9,070 bases of DNA, taken from Cellvibrionaceae bacterium (GTDB taxonomy: Bacteria; Pseudomonadota; Gammaproteobacteria; Pseudomonadales; Cellvibrionaceae). The DNA is taken from assembly GCA_025800435.1 (NCBI GenBank), contig JAOXRV010000811.1:1-9070 (forward strand), given 5' to 3'. Numbering within the stretch: the stretch's first letter is position 1; each line of letters starts with the position of its first letter. Positions 1-6,463 of the stretch are shown one piece after another. The notes beneath the pieces were generated by a model. The model saw only the letters and a list, made by a program, of their open reading frames with translations, was not told the origin of the DNA and searched no databases. The position numbers were made by a program, and so were the translations under genes.

Positions 1-155
1 TGCGCGGTCATAGGTCTTGGCCTACGCCAGCAAAACCGCTAGTATGTGCTTCTTGCGGCCCTTGAATTGGGGCGAGGCGATGATAGCAACGCCGGGTGGG
101 GTAGAACTAACCCGGTTGCTTAAATAAACAGCAGAGTAAGAACAACGGAGCAGTA
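1..155. other. Left-edge region with no recognisable gene
   Basis: No frame here gives a protein I can recognise. One plus-strand frame is open from base 14 to the TAA at 125-127. Its conceptual product (an ATG at 44, ending in ...ELTRLLK) matches no family I know, and no good ribosome binding site precedes that ATG. The other two plus frames stop at 40-42 and 63-65, so a gene entering from the left could contribute only a few codons. In related genomes exbD usually follows exbB or another exbD, but the tail of such a gene is not visible. I found no confident promoter. Confidence 0.4.
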
Positions 156-578
156 ATGAGCCGCCGTAAAAAGAACAAAGTAGAAGTCGAAGAAAAAGCC
201 GAGATCGACCTGACTCCCATGCTGGACGTGGTCTTTATTATGTTGATCTTCTTTATCGTAACCGCCTCTTTCGTTAAAGAAGTGGGTATCGGTACCAATA
301 TCCCAGAAGATAACGATGCGCCACCACCGGAAGATGCACCCCAGAATATCCTGGTAGAAGTTAGTGCCACCGATGAAATCTGGATGGAAGGCCGTCGGGT
401 TGATGTGCGCGCGGTACGCGCCAATATCGAGCGCCTGATTGCCGAGAACCCCAAGGCCTCTGTAATCATCAAGGCCGATGGTAAGGCCAGCACCGAGAAG
501 TATGTTGCCATCGCCGATGCGGCCCGCGCCGCCGATGTGGGTAATGTGTCGCTGGTGCCCGATATCAAAAAGAACTAA
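156..578 (+). CDS. exbD: ExbD/TolR-family biopolymer transporter
   Basis: This is an inner-membrane stator protein of the ExbB-ExbD (TolQ-TolR) type, which uses the proton motive force to energise TonB-dependent outer-membrane transport. At 140 residues it has normal family length. A short basic cytoplasmic N-terminus (about 1-16) leads to one transmembrane helix (about 22-42). The family signature DLTPMLDVVF is present, with Asp24 in the position of the conserved proton-carrying aspartate of ExbD. The rest is a periplasmic domain of the ExbD fold, including the conserved stretch around VIIKADGKA. The ATG at 156 is preceded by a good site, ACGGAG at 145-150. A terminator follows 22 bases after the stop, so it is the last gene of its unit. 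It resembles the second ExbD of ExbB-ExbD-ExbD operons more than a TolR. The choice between ExbD and TolR rests on sequence feel and context; the family call itself is secure. Confidence 0.92.
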   Translation: MSRRKKNKVEVEEKAEIDLTPMLDVVFIMLIFFIVTASFVKEVGIGTNIPEDNDAPPPEDAPQNILVEVSATDEIWMEGRRVDVRAVRANIERLIAENPKASVIIKADGKASTEKYVAIADAARAADVGNVSLVPDIKKN

Positions 579-600
579 ATTCGGTTCTAATTTGATCGAT

Positions 601-625
601 AAACGGGGGCTTCGGCTCCCGTTTT
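601..625 (+). terminator. Intrinsic terminator after exbD
   Basis: A ten-base-pair stem (601-610 with 615-624, one G-T wobble) closes on a TTCG tetraloop. The right arm ends in a run of four T (622-625). The left arm starts with three A, so the structure could also act on minus-strand transcription. It sits 22 bases beyond the exbD stop and 22 bases before the next start codon, separating the two genes. The T run is short, so termination may be partial. Confidence 0.8.
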
Positions 626-646
626 GCGTTATGGAGATGTTGTTTT

Positions 647-1198
647 ATGGTTTGTTTTGACACTGACAAGCCGGTCTTAATGCTAATCGACTGGCAGCAG
701 GCGATCGATCATTTTGGCGGTGCACGGCGCAGCCACCCGGGGGCCGAGCAGGCGGCGGCCCAGCTGCTAAAGGCCTGGCGCCAGCGTGCTTGGCCTATCT
801 GCTTTATTCGCCACAGCTCCAAGTTTACAGACTCACCCTATCACTGCGATTCGCCCCATTTTAAATTTAAGCCCGAGCTGGCCCCACTTGAGGGTGAATG
901 GGTGCTCAGCAAGCGCGAGAACTGTGCTTTTATCGGAACGGGCTTAGAAGATAGCCTGCGCCAGCGCGGGCTTAGCGAGTTGGTGGTCAGTGGTGTGCTG
1001 CTCAATCATTCGGTCGATGCCACCGTGAGGGTGGCGGCGGGCCTGGGTTTTAAAGTGCTGCTGGCGGCGGATGCAACTCCGGCGATGGCGGTGCAGGCCA
1101 GGCGGCGGCAGTATACTGCCGAGCAGGTACACGAGCTGTACTTGGCCAACCTGGCCGGGGAGTACGCCGAGCCAGTCGACGTTTCCGAGCTTATTTAA
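647..1198 (+). CDS. Isochorismatase-family hydrolase with serine at the usual catalytic cysteine position
   Basis: The product is 183 residues, typical for the isochorismatase-like (nicotinamidase/cysteine hydrolase) fold, and is cytoplasmic. The family triad is Asp, Lys and Cys. Asp15 lies in LMLIDWQ and Lys89 in VLSKRENCAF. The third motif reads VVSGVLLNHSVDATVR, so Ser122 occupies the place of the nucleophilic cysteine. The codon is TCG (1010-1012), two changes from any cysteine codon, so a single read error is unlikely. Known isochorismatases such as PhzD also lack this cysteine, so the enzyme could have hydrolase activity by another mechanism or on a vinyl ether substrate; the substrate cannot be told. 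The ATG at 647 has GGAGA at 633-637, nine bases upstream. An earlier ATG at 631 is out of frame and stops at 658-660. The gene overlaps the 3' end of the opposite-strand amidohydrolase by eight bases. Confidence 0.88.
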   Translation: MVCFDTDKPVLMLIDWQQAIDHFGGARRSHPGAEQAAAQLLKAWRQRAWPICFIRHSSKFTDSPYHCDSPHFKFKPELAPLEGEWVLSKRENCAFIGTGLEDSLRQRGLSELVVSGVLLNHSVDATVRVAAGLGFKVLLAADATPAMAVQARRRQYTAEQVHELYLANLAGEYAEPVDVSELI

Positions 1199-2912
1199 AA
1201 CTTGCGGCGCGGTAGCGCTCGCTGCCGCCGATTAAGGTCAATAACACCTGGCTATCGCGCAAGTTCTGGGCGCTGGCCAGCGGGTTTCTATCCAACACAA
1301 TAATATCTGCCAGCTTGCCCGGCTCCAGTGAGCCGCGCTCGCTTTCAGCAAAAATTTGCCAGGCCGCATCGATGGTAATAGCCCGCAGTGCCTGTATCGG
1401 GCTGATAGCCTGATCAATGCCCAGGGTGTCGCCGCCAGAGGTTTGCCGAGTAACCGCAGACCAAGCCGCCAAGAACGGCGTCATCGGCACAATGGGGGTG
1501 TCCAGGTGCAGGGTGAAGGGAATATTGCGCTGCAGAGCACCTTGCATGGGGCTGATGCGTCGGGCGCGCTCTGGGCCCATAAATATAGCTTTGTGGCGAT
1601 CGCCCCAGTAGTACACATGGGCGTTAAAAAAGCTTGGCGTCATGCCCAATTCAGCAAATTTATCCAGCTGATCGTCGCGGGTCATCTGGGCGTGAATAAT
1701 AATGGGGCGCGCGTCTTTGCGGGGGTGTTGTTGTTGGGCTTCACTATAGGCCTCAATGATTTGGTCGATGGCCGCATCGCCGTTGCCGTGTACGGCAATT
1801 TGCCAGCCCAGGCTGTGGTATTTAATAACCGCCTCGGTCAGCTCGGCCTGGCTCATGGTAGGGTAGCCCCGGTACTCTTGCTTGCCCTCGGGCTGAATAT
1901 GGTAGGGGTGGCCCAAAAAGCCAGTATAGCCCTGGATTGAGCCATCGCTTATCAACTTGACGGCGCCGAGTTTGACCCGTTCGCTTTCAAGATTGGTTTT
2001 GCTTAGCTCACCATCGAGCAACATTTGCGCGGCGTTTAAATCTGGCCACATCACCACTCGCTGGGGGTAAATGCCCAGCTTGCCCAAGGCGCTAATGCCT
2101 TTAAGAAAAGTCGGTGAAGCCAAGCCAACCTGGGTACTGGTGACGCCCTGTTGCAAGTACTCATCAATGGCATAGCGCGACATTTTATAGGCTTTTAAGG
2201 GGCCGATATCCAGAGCTTTATAGACCAGTGGCAGTTGGGCGTTTTCTTCCACCAGGCCCGCCAGCTCACCGTCTTTGTCGCGGATGATATGGCCGCCTTC
2301 TGGGTCGCTTGTGTTTTTATCATAGCCCACTGCGGCAAAGGCCATGCTGTTGGCTATGCCCATGTGGCCAGAGATATGACTGACGTAGATGGGGTGTTCG
2401 GTGGAAATTTTATCCAGTTCTTTGCGGCTTAAAAAGCGCTGCTCGGCAATTTGGGTGTCATCAAAGCCGAAGGCGTAAACCCATTCGCCTGCTGGGGTTT
2501 GTTGCGCTTGGGCTTTGATTCGCGCCAGTGCATCTGCAACGGTTTTTACATTGCCAATCGGCGGGCTGTTGAGATCCGCCGCCAGCGCTGCCAGACCCGA
2601 GCCGGGAAAGTGGCCGTGGGCGTCGATAATGCCGGGCATCAAGGTTTTGCCAGCGAGGTCAATGGCATTGCTTGGGTCTTTGAGCTGAGCCTTAATCTCT
2701 TCGTTGCTGCCCAGTGCCACAATTTTATCCTCGCGCAGCAGTATCGCCTCGGCGATGCTGTTGTCTTTATCCATTGTTAAAATATGAGCGTTGATAAAAG
2801 CCTGCTCGGCCGGGGGGCGAGGGTTAAAATGGATGGTGATAATAACCCAGGCTACGGTGGCCATCAGGGCCAAAGCGGTTAAAACCTTTGCAAGGCGAAT
2901 AAGTAGTTTCAT
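1191..2912 (-). CDS. Membrane-anchored amidohydrolase, YtcJ-like (amidohydrolase family 3)
   Basis: This 573-residue metal-dependent hydrolase of the amidohydrolase superfamily probably acts on an amide or carbamate-like bond; the substrate is unknown. Residues 10-29 form a hydrophobic segment that looks like an uncleaved anchor or signal helix, placing the catalytic domain in the periplasm. The first beta-sandwich part follows (about 36-92), then the metal-binding HxH in PGIIDAHGHF (His99, His101). Further family motifs are SHISGH (His179, His183), ISDGSIQG (Asp323), AVHGNGD (His375), IIIHAQ (His407) and HLDTPIVP (Asp471, the catalytic aspartate position). The C-terminal part has the usual LEPGKLADIIVLDRNPL. 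Length and motif order match YtcJ/NfdA-type proteins. The start is supported by its position immediately before the anchor helix; its ribosome site is weak (GAG about eight bases upstream). It is transcribed alone, divergently from the nitroreductase operon, and converges with the isochorismatase-like gene. Confidence 0.93.
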   Translation of the reverse strand: MKLLIRLAKVLTALALMATVAWVIITIHFNPRPPAEQAFINAHILTMDKDNSIAEAILLREDKIVALGSNEEIKAQLKDPSNAIDLAGKTLMPGIIDAHGHFPGSGLAALAADLNSPPIGNVKTVADALARIKAQAQQTPAGEWVYAFGFDDTQIAEQRFLSRKELDKISTEHPIYVSHISGHMGIANSMAFAAVGYDKNTSDPEGGHIIRDKDGELAGLVEENAQLPLVYKALDIGPLKAYKMSRYAIDEYLQQGVTSTQVGLASPTFLKGISALGKLGIYPQRVVMWPDLNAAQMLLDGELSKTNLESERVKLGAVKLISDGSIQGYTGFLGHPYHIQPEGKQEYRGYPTMSQAELTEAVIKYHSLGWQIAVHGNGDAAIDQIIEAYSEAQQQHPRKDARPIIIHAQMTRDDQLDKFAELGMTPSFFNAHVYYWGDRHKAIFMGPERARRISPMQGALQRNIPFTLHLDTPIVPMTPFLAAWSAVTRQTSGGDTLGIDQAISPIQALRAITIDAAWQIFAESERGSLEPGKLADIIVLDRNPLASAQNLRDSQVLLTLIGGSERYRAASFK

Positions 2913-2960
2913 TGTTGTTCTCGGCTGGAGTGACCCCTGTAGGCTAACAAAATTTGCCCG

Positions 2961-2966
2961 CTTATA
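2961..2966 (-). promoter_or_regulatory. Possible -10 element for the amidohydrolase gene
   Basis: Read on the minus strand this hexamer is TATAAG, one mismatch from the sigma-70 -10 consensus, about 50 bases upstream of the amidohydrolase start. I see no good -35 box at 16-18 bases, so this is a weak call based mainly on position. Confidence 0.25.
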
Positions 2967-3052
2967 CTTGGCTAAAAGTGACAGCAGGCGACGGTGGGGG
3001 CCAAAAAGTCACATAATGTGGGCTGTGGCCGGCGGTTTTGGCGTTTTAGCCA

Positions 3053-3080
3053 TAGACATTCGCGCTGGCACGGCTATGGT
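3053..3080 (+). promoter_or_regulatory. Possible sigma-70 promoter of the nitroreductase-MoxR-CoxE operon
   Basis: TAGACA (3053-3058, five of six matches to the -35 consensus) and TATGGT (3075-3080, four of six to the -10) are separated by 16 bases. The start codon lies 37 bases beyond. No operator is evident. This is pattern matching only. Confidence 0.35.
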
Positions 3081-3117
3081 AGGGCACTTATTCAATAATA
3101 AACCTTAAGGTATTGCT

Positions 3118-3801
3118 ATGTCTGAGCCCTGCACCGATCTGTTTGAATTACTTCAGCGCCGCTACAGTGTGCGCGCCTTTACCGAGCAAGTTATCGAGCC
3201 CGAGCTACTTGAGAAAATCTTTAGCCAGGCCCAGCAGGCGCCCTCCAATTGCAATACCCAGCCCTGGCAGGCCTACGTGATCAGCGGCGAGCGCTGCCGC
3301 CGCTTTGCCGTGCAATTGTCCGAGGCCGTGGCCGCCGGCGCGCCTTCGCTGCCCGACTATGAAGTGACCCTGGGCTTTTTCGACGAGTATCGCCAGCGCC
3401 AGGTTGACTGCGCCTTTGCACTGTATAACTCCATGGGCATTGAGCGCAGCGACAAGCTCGGGCGCGGTGCGGCCATGTTGCGCAATTTTGAATTTTTTGG
3501 CGCCCCGCATGTGGTGTTTGTGGCCATGCCCAAAACCTTTGGCATGGTGAACGCACTGGATGTCGGTATCTGGTTGCAGACCCTTAATCTGGTTATGGAA
3601 TCTCACGGCATCGGCAGCTGTATCCAGGGCGCTCTGGCTTACTACCCCGATTTGGTGCGCAAAGAGCTGGGCCTGCCCGAGGATGACTCCATGCAAATTT
3701 TGTGTGGTATCTCTTTCGGATACGAGGATCAAGACGCAGCACCAAATAAAACCCGGACGGTGCGCGCGCCGCTGGCGGAAAATATCAGCTTCTTTAACTA
3801 A
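3118..3801 (+). CDS. Nitroreductase-family FMN oxidoreductase
   Basis: A cytoplasmic flavoenzyme of 227 residues, a usual length for the NAD(P)H-dependent nitroreductase fold, which acts as a homodimer binding FMN. The N-terminal FMN phosphate motif is RRYSVRAF (about 14-21). QAPSNCNTQPW (about 40-50) is the conserved second FMN-contacting segment. HGIGSCIQGAL (163-173) is the glycine-rich region that packs on the flavin. The physiological substrate cannot be inferred; nitroaromatics, quinones or enones are all possible for this family. The ATG at 3118 has AAGG at 3107-3110, seven bases away. It is the first gene of a tight operon, with its stop only 11 bases from the MoxR start, so it may supply redox work connected to whatever the MoxR/CoxE module matures, or it may simply be a passenger. 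Confidence 0.93.
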   Translation: MSEPCTDLFELLQRRYSVRAFTEQVIEPELLEKIFSQAQQAPSNCNTQPWQAYVISGERCRRFAVQLSEAVAAGAPSLPDYEVTLGFFDEYRQRQVDCAFALYNSMGIERSDKLGRGAAMLRNFEFFGAPHVVFVAMPKTFGMVNALDVGIWLQTLNLVMESHGIGSCIQGALAYYPDLVRKELGLPEDDSMQILCGISFGYEDQDAAPNKTRTVRAPLAENISFFN

Positions 3802-3805
3802 AGGG
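3800..3805 (+). promoter_or_regulatory. Ribosome binding site for the GTG-started MoxR gene
   Basis: AAAGGG overlaps the nitroreductase stop codon (3799-3801) and lies seven bases before the GTG at 3813. The nearby ATG at 3808 is out of frame and followed at once by a stop, so this site fixes GTG as the start and suggests translational coupling. Confidence 0.6.
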
Positions 3806-3812
3806 CAATGTA

Positions 3813-4751
3813 GTGATTATTAAACACGGCGAAAAAATTGCCTCCCCCAGTATTATTCAGCAGGCCTTTGAAAAGTTTGGCTATATTTGCAGCGATGCAA
3901 TCGCCACCGCAGTGTACCTATCCTGCCAGCTGCAAAAGCCCATTTTGGTAGAGGGGCCACCCGGGGTTGGCAAGACCGAATTGGCCAAGGTGACCGCTAA
4001 ATATTTGGGCGCCCCATTAATTCGGATGCAGTGTTACGAAGGGCTGGATGAAGCCAAGGCTCTGTATGAGTGGAAGTACGGCAAACAGTTGCTGTACACC
4101 CAGTTGTTAAAAGACCAGTTGGGCGATGTAATGCGCGGTGCCCGGGGCCTGGATGAGTCGGTGGAGCGCTTGCACACTTTTGGCGATATTTTTTACTCCG
4201 AGCAATTTTTACAAGAGCGGCCTTTGTTACAGGCGCTGCGCGAGCCAGAGGGGGCGATTTTATTGATCGACGAGATCGATAAATCCGATCAGGAGTTTGA
4301 GGCCTTTTTGCTTGAGTTGTTGTCGGACTATCAGGTTTCGATTCCGGAAATTGGTACCGTCAAGGCGCGTTCAAAGCCGATTGTGTTTCTCACCAGTAAC
4401 AATACCCGTGAGTTGGGCGATGCCTTAAAGCGCCGCTGTCTGCATTTGCATATTCCCTTCCCCGAGCCGGCACTGGAAAATAATATTATTGCCGCGCAGG
4501 TGCCCGAAATGGACGAAGAGCTGCGCCGCCAGCTGGTGGAATTTGTACACGAGCTGCGGCAGATGGCCTTAAAGAAAGTACCGGCCATCAGCGAAAGTAT
4601 CGACTGGGCCAGGGCGCTATTGCTGTTGAATGTGAGCCAGCTGGATCAGAAGTGGGTGGGCGATACCCTTAATCTGTTACTGAAGTATCAAGATGATGTG
4701 GAAATCGTTGAGCCCGAGCTGCGCAAGCTACTCAATAGTGTTAATAAATAG
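3813..4751 (+). CDS. MoxR-family AAA+ ATPase (CoxD-like)
   Basis: A 312-residue cytoplasmic AAA+ ATPase. Walker A is GPPGVGKT (48-55). Walker B is ILLIDE (149-154, with Asp153 and Glu154). Sensor 1 is FLTSNN, and an arginine-finger stretch follows (ALKRRCLHLHIPFP). MoxR ATPases act as chaperones that mature or insert cofactors into partner enzymes, working with a VWA-domain protein. The next gene is exactly such a partner, so the pair resembles CoxD-CoxE, first known from carbon monoxide dehydrogenase gene clusters. No CO dehydrogenase subunit is visible here, so the client is unknown. The GTG start is supported by a good ribosome site. The stop is within a few bases of the next start, so the two proteins are almost certainly made together. 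Confidence 0.93.
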   Translation: MIIKHGEKIASPSIIQQAFEKFGYICSDAIATAVYLSCQLQKPILVEGPPGVGKTELAKVTAKYLGAPLIRMQCYEGLDEAKALYEWKYGKQLLYTQLLKDQLGDVMRGARGLDESVERLHTFGDIFYSEQFLQERPLLQALREPEGAILLIDEIDKSDQEFEAFLLELLSDYQVSIPEIGTVKARSKPIVFLTSNNTRELGDALKRRCLHLHIPFPEPALENNIIAAQVPEMDEELRRQLVEFVHELRQMALKKVPAISESIDWARALLLLNVSQLDQKWVGDTLNLLLKYQDDVEIVEPELRKLLNSVNK

Positions 4752-4753
4752 GG
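4750..4753 (+). promoter_or_regulatory. Ribosome binding site that decides the CoxE-like start
   Basis: AGGG overlaps the MoxR stop codon. It is only one base from the TTG at 4755 but seven bases from the in-frame TTG at 4761, which favours 4761 as the true start. The alternative at 4755 would add two residues. Confidence 0.5.
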
Positions 4754-4760
4754 CTTGGCT

Positions 4761-6140
4761 TTGCAAAAAATTTACGCTGATTTTATCCACGCCTTGCGCC
4801 AGCAGGGCCTGCCTATCTCCCCCGCTGAAACCTTAGATGCGCTGCGGGTGGTTGAGCTATTGGGGCCAAAAAATCGCGAGCAGCTAAAACAGGGAATGGG
4901 TTTGGTATTGGCTAAAAACGTCAATGATAAACTCAGCTATGAGCACCTATTTGAACAATTTTTTCAATTTGCTGAAACGGTTGAAGGCGATAGTGCGGAA
5001 TCCCAGTCGGTCGCCTCAGAGCCGTACGCTGACCAAGCTTCGAAAGCTGATGAAGACGGTGGTGAGGCCGGCCCAAGCCCGCAGTCGGAGCTGGGGCAGT
5101 TGTTGATGTCAAATCGTGCTGGCGCCACCGAAGTGGCCATAGCGGCCGCCGGCGATGCAGAAGACATACAAAATATGCAGCTGTTTACCCAAAAGCCACT
5201 GTATGCCTTTCGCATGATGAATCGCATGGGCAATGAAGCGTTGAATCAGGAGTTGTCAGAATTAGACGCCAGCAATGAGCTGGCCGATCGCCGGCTGGCC
5301 GCAGGGCTGCGCCGGGCCCAGGCGGCCTTGCAAGAGCAGCTGCGCGACTATGTCGAGCAGCAGTATTTACTGTATGCCCAGGCCAAGGGCGAACAGCTGC
5401 GCGAGAATAATTTGCAGGCGATTAAATTGACCAATGTCGATTACCAGTATATCGAGCAGATGAGCCGTTTGGTGCGCAAGAGTGCCAAACGCCTAGCGAG
5501 CTTGCACAGTCGGCGACGAAAAACTAAAAAGCGCGGTTTATTGGATGTGCGCAAAACCATTGCCGCCAATGCCGCCTATGACGGCATCTTATTTCATACC
5601 CGCTGGAAATCGACCCGCATTGAAAAGCCAAGGGTTATGGTTATCTGTGATGTCAGTGGGTCGGTCAGCCGAGTGGCGCGTTTTTTATTGCTGTTCCTCT
5701 ACAGTTTGCAGGATGTGCTGCCGCGCACCCGCTCGTTTGTATTCTCCTCGGACATGGCAGAGGTAACGGATCAATTTGAATCGCTGGATATTGAACAGGC
5801 GCTGGCTGAGGTTATGGCCAAGTGGGCCAATCAATCCACCAGCTACGATAAAGCCCTGGCCGATTTTTCCGAACTGGCCTTAAAAGATGTAGACCAAAAG
5901 ACTACTGTAATTATGTTGGGCGATGCGCGCAACAATAATGGCCCGGGCAGGCCTGATATTTGGCAAAAGGTTTATCGGCAAGCGGGCCGGGTATTGTGGC
6001 TAAACCCCGAACATATCAATAGCTGGGACAGCGGCGATTCCATTATGGCCAGTTATCGCCCTTATTGTTCCCAAGTCCACAGTTGTAACTCCCTGCGCGA
6101 GCTTGAGCGTATTTTGGGTAATTTACTTAAGCATAGCTAA
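4761..6140 (+). CDS. CoxE-like VWA-domain protein
   Basis: Partner of the upstream MoxR ATPase. Counting from the TTG at 4761 the product is 459 residues. Residues 1-70 are helical and include GLPISPAETLDALR, typical of CoxE N-termini. Residues about 72-112 form an acidic, serine-rich linker of low complexity. A long charged helical part follows, with a very basic stretch (HSRRRKTKKR) and the family-like LDVRKTIAANAAYDG. The C-terminal von Willebrand A domain has a complete metal-ion-dependent adhesion site: Asp297-x-Ser299-x-Ser301 (DVSGSVS), Thr360 (in QSTSYD) and Asp388 (LGDARNNN), so metal-dependent ligand binding should be intact. There is no signal peptide or membrane segment, so it is cytoplasmic. 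In the known CoxD/CoxE system the VWA protein couples the ATPase to its client; that role here is inferred. Confidence 0.9.
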   Translation: MQKIYADFIHALRQQGLPISPAETLDALRVVELLGPKNREQLKQGMGLVLAKNVNDKLSYEHLFEQFFQFAETVEGDSAESQSVASEPYADQASKADEDGGEAGPSPQSELGQLLMSNRAGATEVAIAAAGDAEDIQNMQLFTQKPLYAFRMMNRMGNEALNQELSELDASNELADRRLAAGLRRAQAALQEQLRDYVEQQYLLYAQAKGEQLRENNLQAIKLTNVDYQYIEQMSRLVRKSAKRLASLHSRRRKTKKRGLLDVRKTIAANAAYDGILFHTRWKSTRIEKPRVMVICDVSGSVSRVARFLLLFLYSLQDVLPRTRSFVFSSDMAEVTDQFESLDIEQALAEVMAKWANQSTSYDKALADFSELALKDVDQKTTVIMLGDARNNNGPGRPDIWQKVYRQAGRVLWLNPEHINSWDSGDSIMASYRPYCSQVHSCNSLRELERILGNLLKHS

Positions 6141-6261
6141 GCTGCCCTAATACTCTCGCCGCCGGTCGGATAAAAATTAATTAAATCATCCATTTACCCT
6201 GCAATGTTTTGAATTTCACCCTTTCACTTGGGGATTCTCAAGCAGTTTATCCTAGTTAATC

Positions 6262-6278
6262 CACTCTAATTAGGAGTG
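6262..6278. repeat. Inverted repeat, possible operator
   Basis: CACTC and GAGTG flank a seven-base AT-rich centre (TAATTAG). The middle also contains the self-complementary CTAATTAG. The size and symmetry suit a dimeric regulator site as well as a small hairpin. It lies about 185 bases upstream of the repeat-protein start. Confidence 0.35.
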
Positions 6279-6339
6279 TGCGAGAGATCGCAGCGGTTTT
6301 GTGCGTGCGCAGACTTGGTGCATTAGTTTTCCCGTTTGC

Positions 6340-6367
6340 TTGAGGACGCTCCTGCGCTGTCTAAACT
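6340..6367 (+). promoter_or_regulatory. Weak sigma-70 promoter candidate for the repeat-protein/MCP unit
   Basis: TTGAGG (6340-6345) and TAAACT (6362-6367), each four of six matches to consensus, are 16 bases apart and lie about 97 bases upstream of the start codon. No clear flagellar sigma-28 (TAAA-N15-GCCGATAA) promoter was found. Low confidence. Confidence 0.22.
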
Positions 6368-6378
6368 GAAACACAGGT

Positions 6379-6400
6379 CGGTAGTGATTGATAACTACTG
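6379..6400 (+). repeat. Inverted repeat or hairpin in the leader of the repeat-protein gene
   Basis: CGGTAGT (6379-6385) can pair with ACTACTG (6394-6400): seven base pairs including one G-T wobble, around an eight-base loop. It has no T run after it, so it is not a terminator. It may be an operator or a leader hairpin, 64 bases before the start codon. Confidence 0.35.
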
Positions 6401-6463
6401 ATCGGCACTTCTCAACCATCTGCGGGTGGCCGTTAAGGACGCGAATCATAAAAGGGAAAGTCG

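Larger units (their letters stand above)
6141..6463. other. 323-base intergenic region with inverted repeats
   Basis: No protein-coding frame is credible here. The start is AT-rich, with a poor 3-bp hairpin before an A run near 6160-6175, so I find no convincing terminator for the CoxE-like gene. The rest holds two inverted repeats (6262-6278 and 6379-6400) and one weak promoter candidate (6340-6367). I compared it by eye with the c-di-GMP riboswitch pattern and found no match. The gap most likely carries the promoter and a fairly long leader of the repeat-protein/MCP unit. Confidence 0.5.

Noticed and set aside
44..127. Small plus-strand frame of 27 codons before exbD
   Set aside because: No ribosome site, no recognisable product, and length compatible with chance.
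1356..1940. 194-codon plus-strand open frame inside the amidohydrolase
   Set aside because: It lies opposite well-conserved amidohydrolase motifs and its product resembles nothing; a shadow frame.
3066..3081. Sigma-54-like promoter, TGGCAC followed by TGGTA, upstream of the nitroreductase
   Set aside because: The -24 half is good, but the -12 half lacks the required GC (it reads GT), and no enhancer-binding site is evident. The overlapping sigma-70 match is at least as good.
6141..6180. Terminator after the CoxE-like gene
   Set aside because: The only hairpin near the A-rich stretch has a stem of about three base pairs, and the run after it is A rather than T on the plus strand.
6280..6463. 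c-di-GMP or other riboswitch in the leader before the repeat-protein gene
   Set aside because: No conserved core sequence of a class I know could be found by eye; only simple hairpins are present. A covariance-model search (Infernal with Rfam) would settle this.
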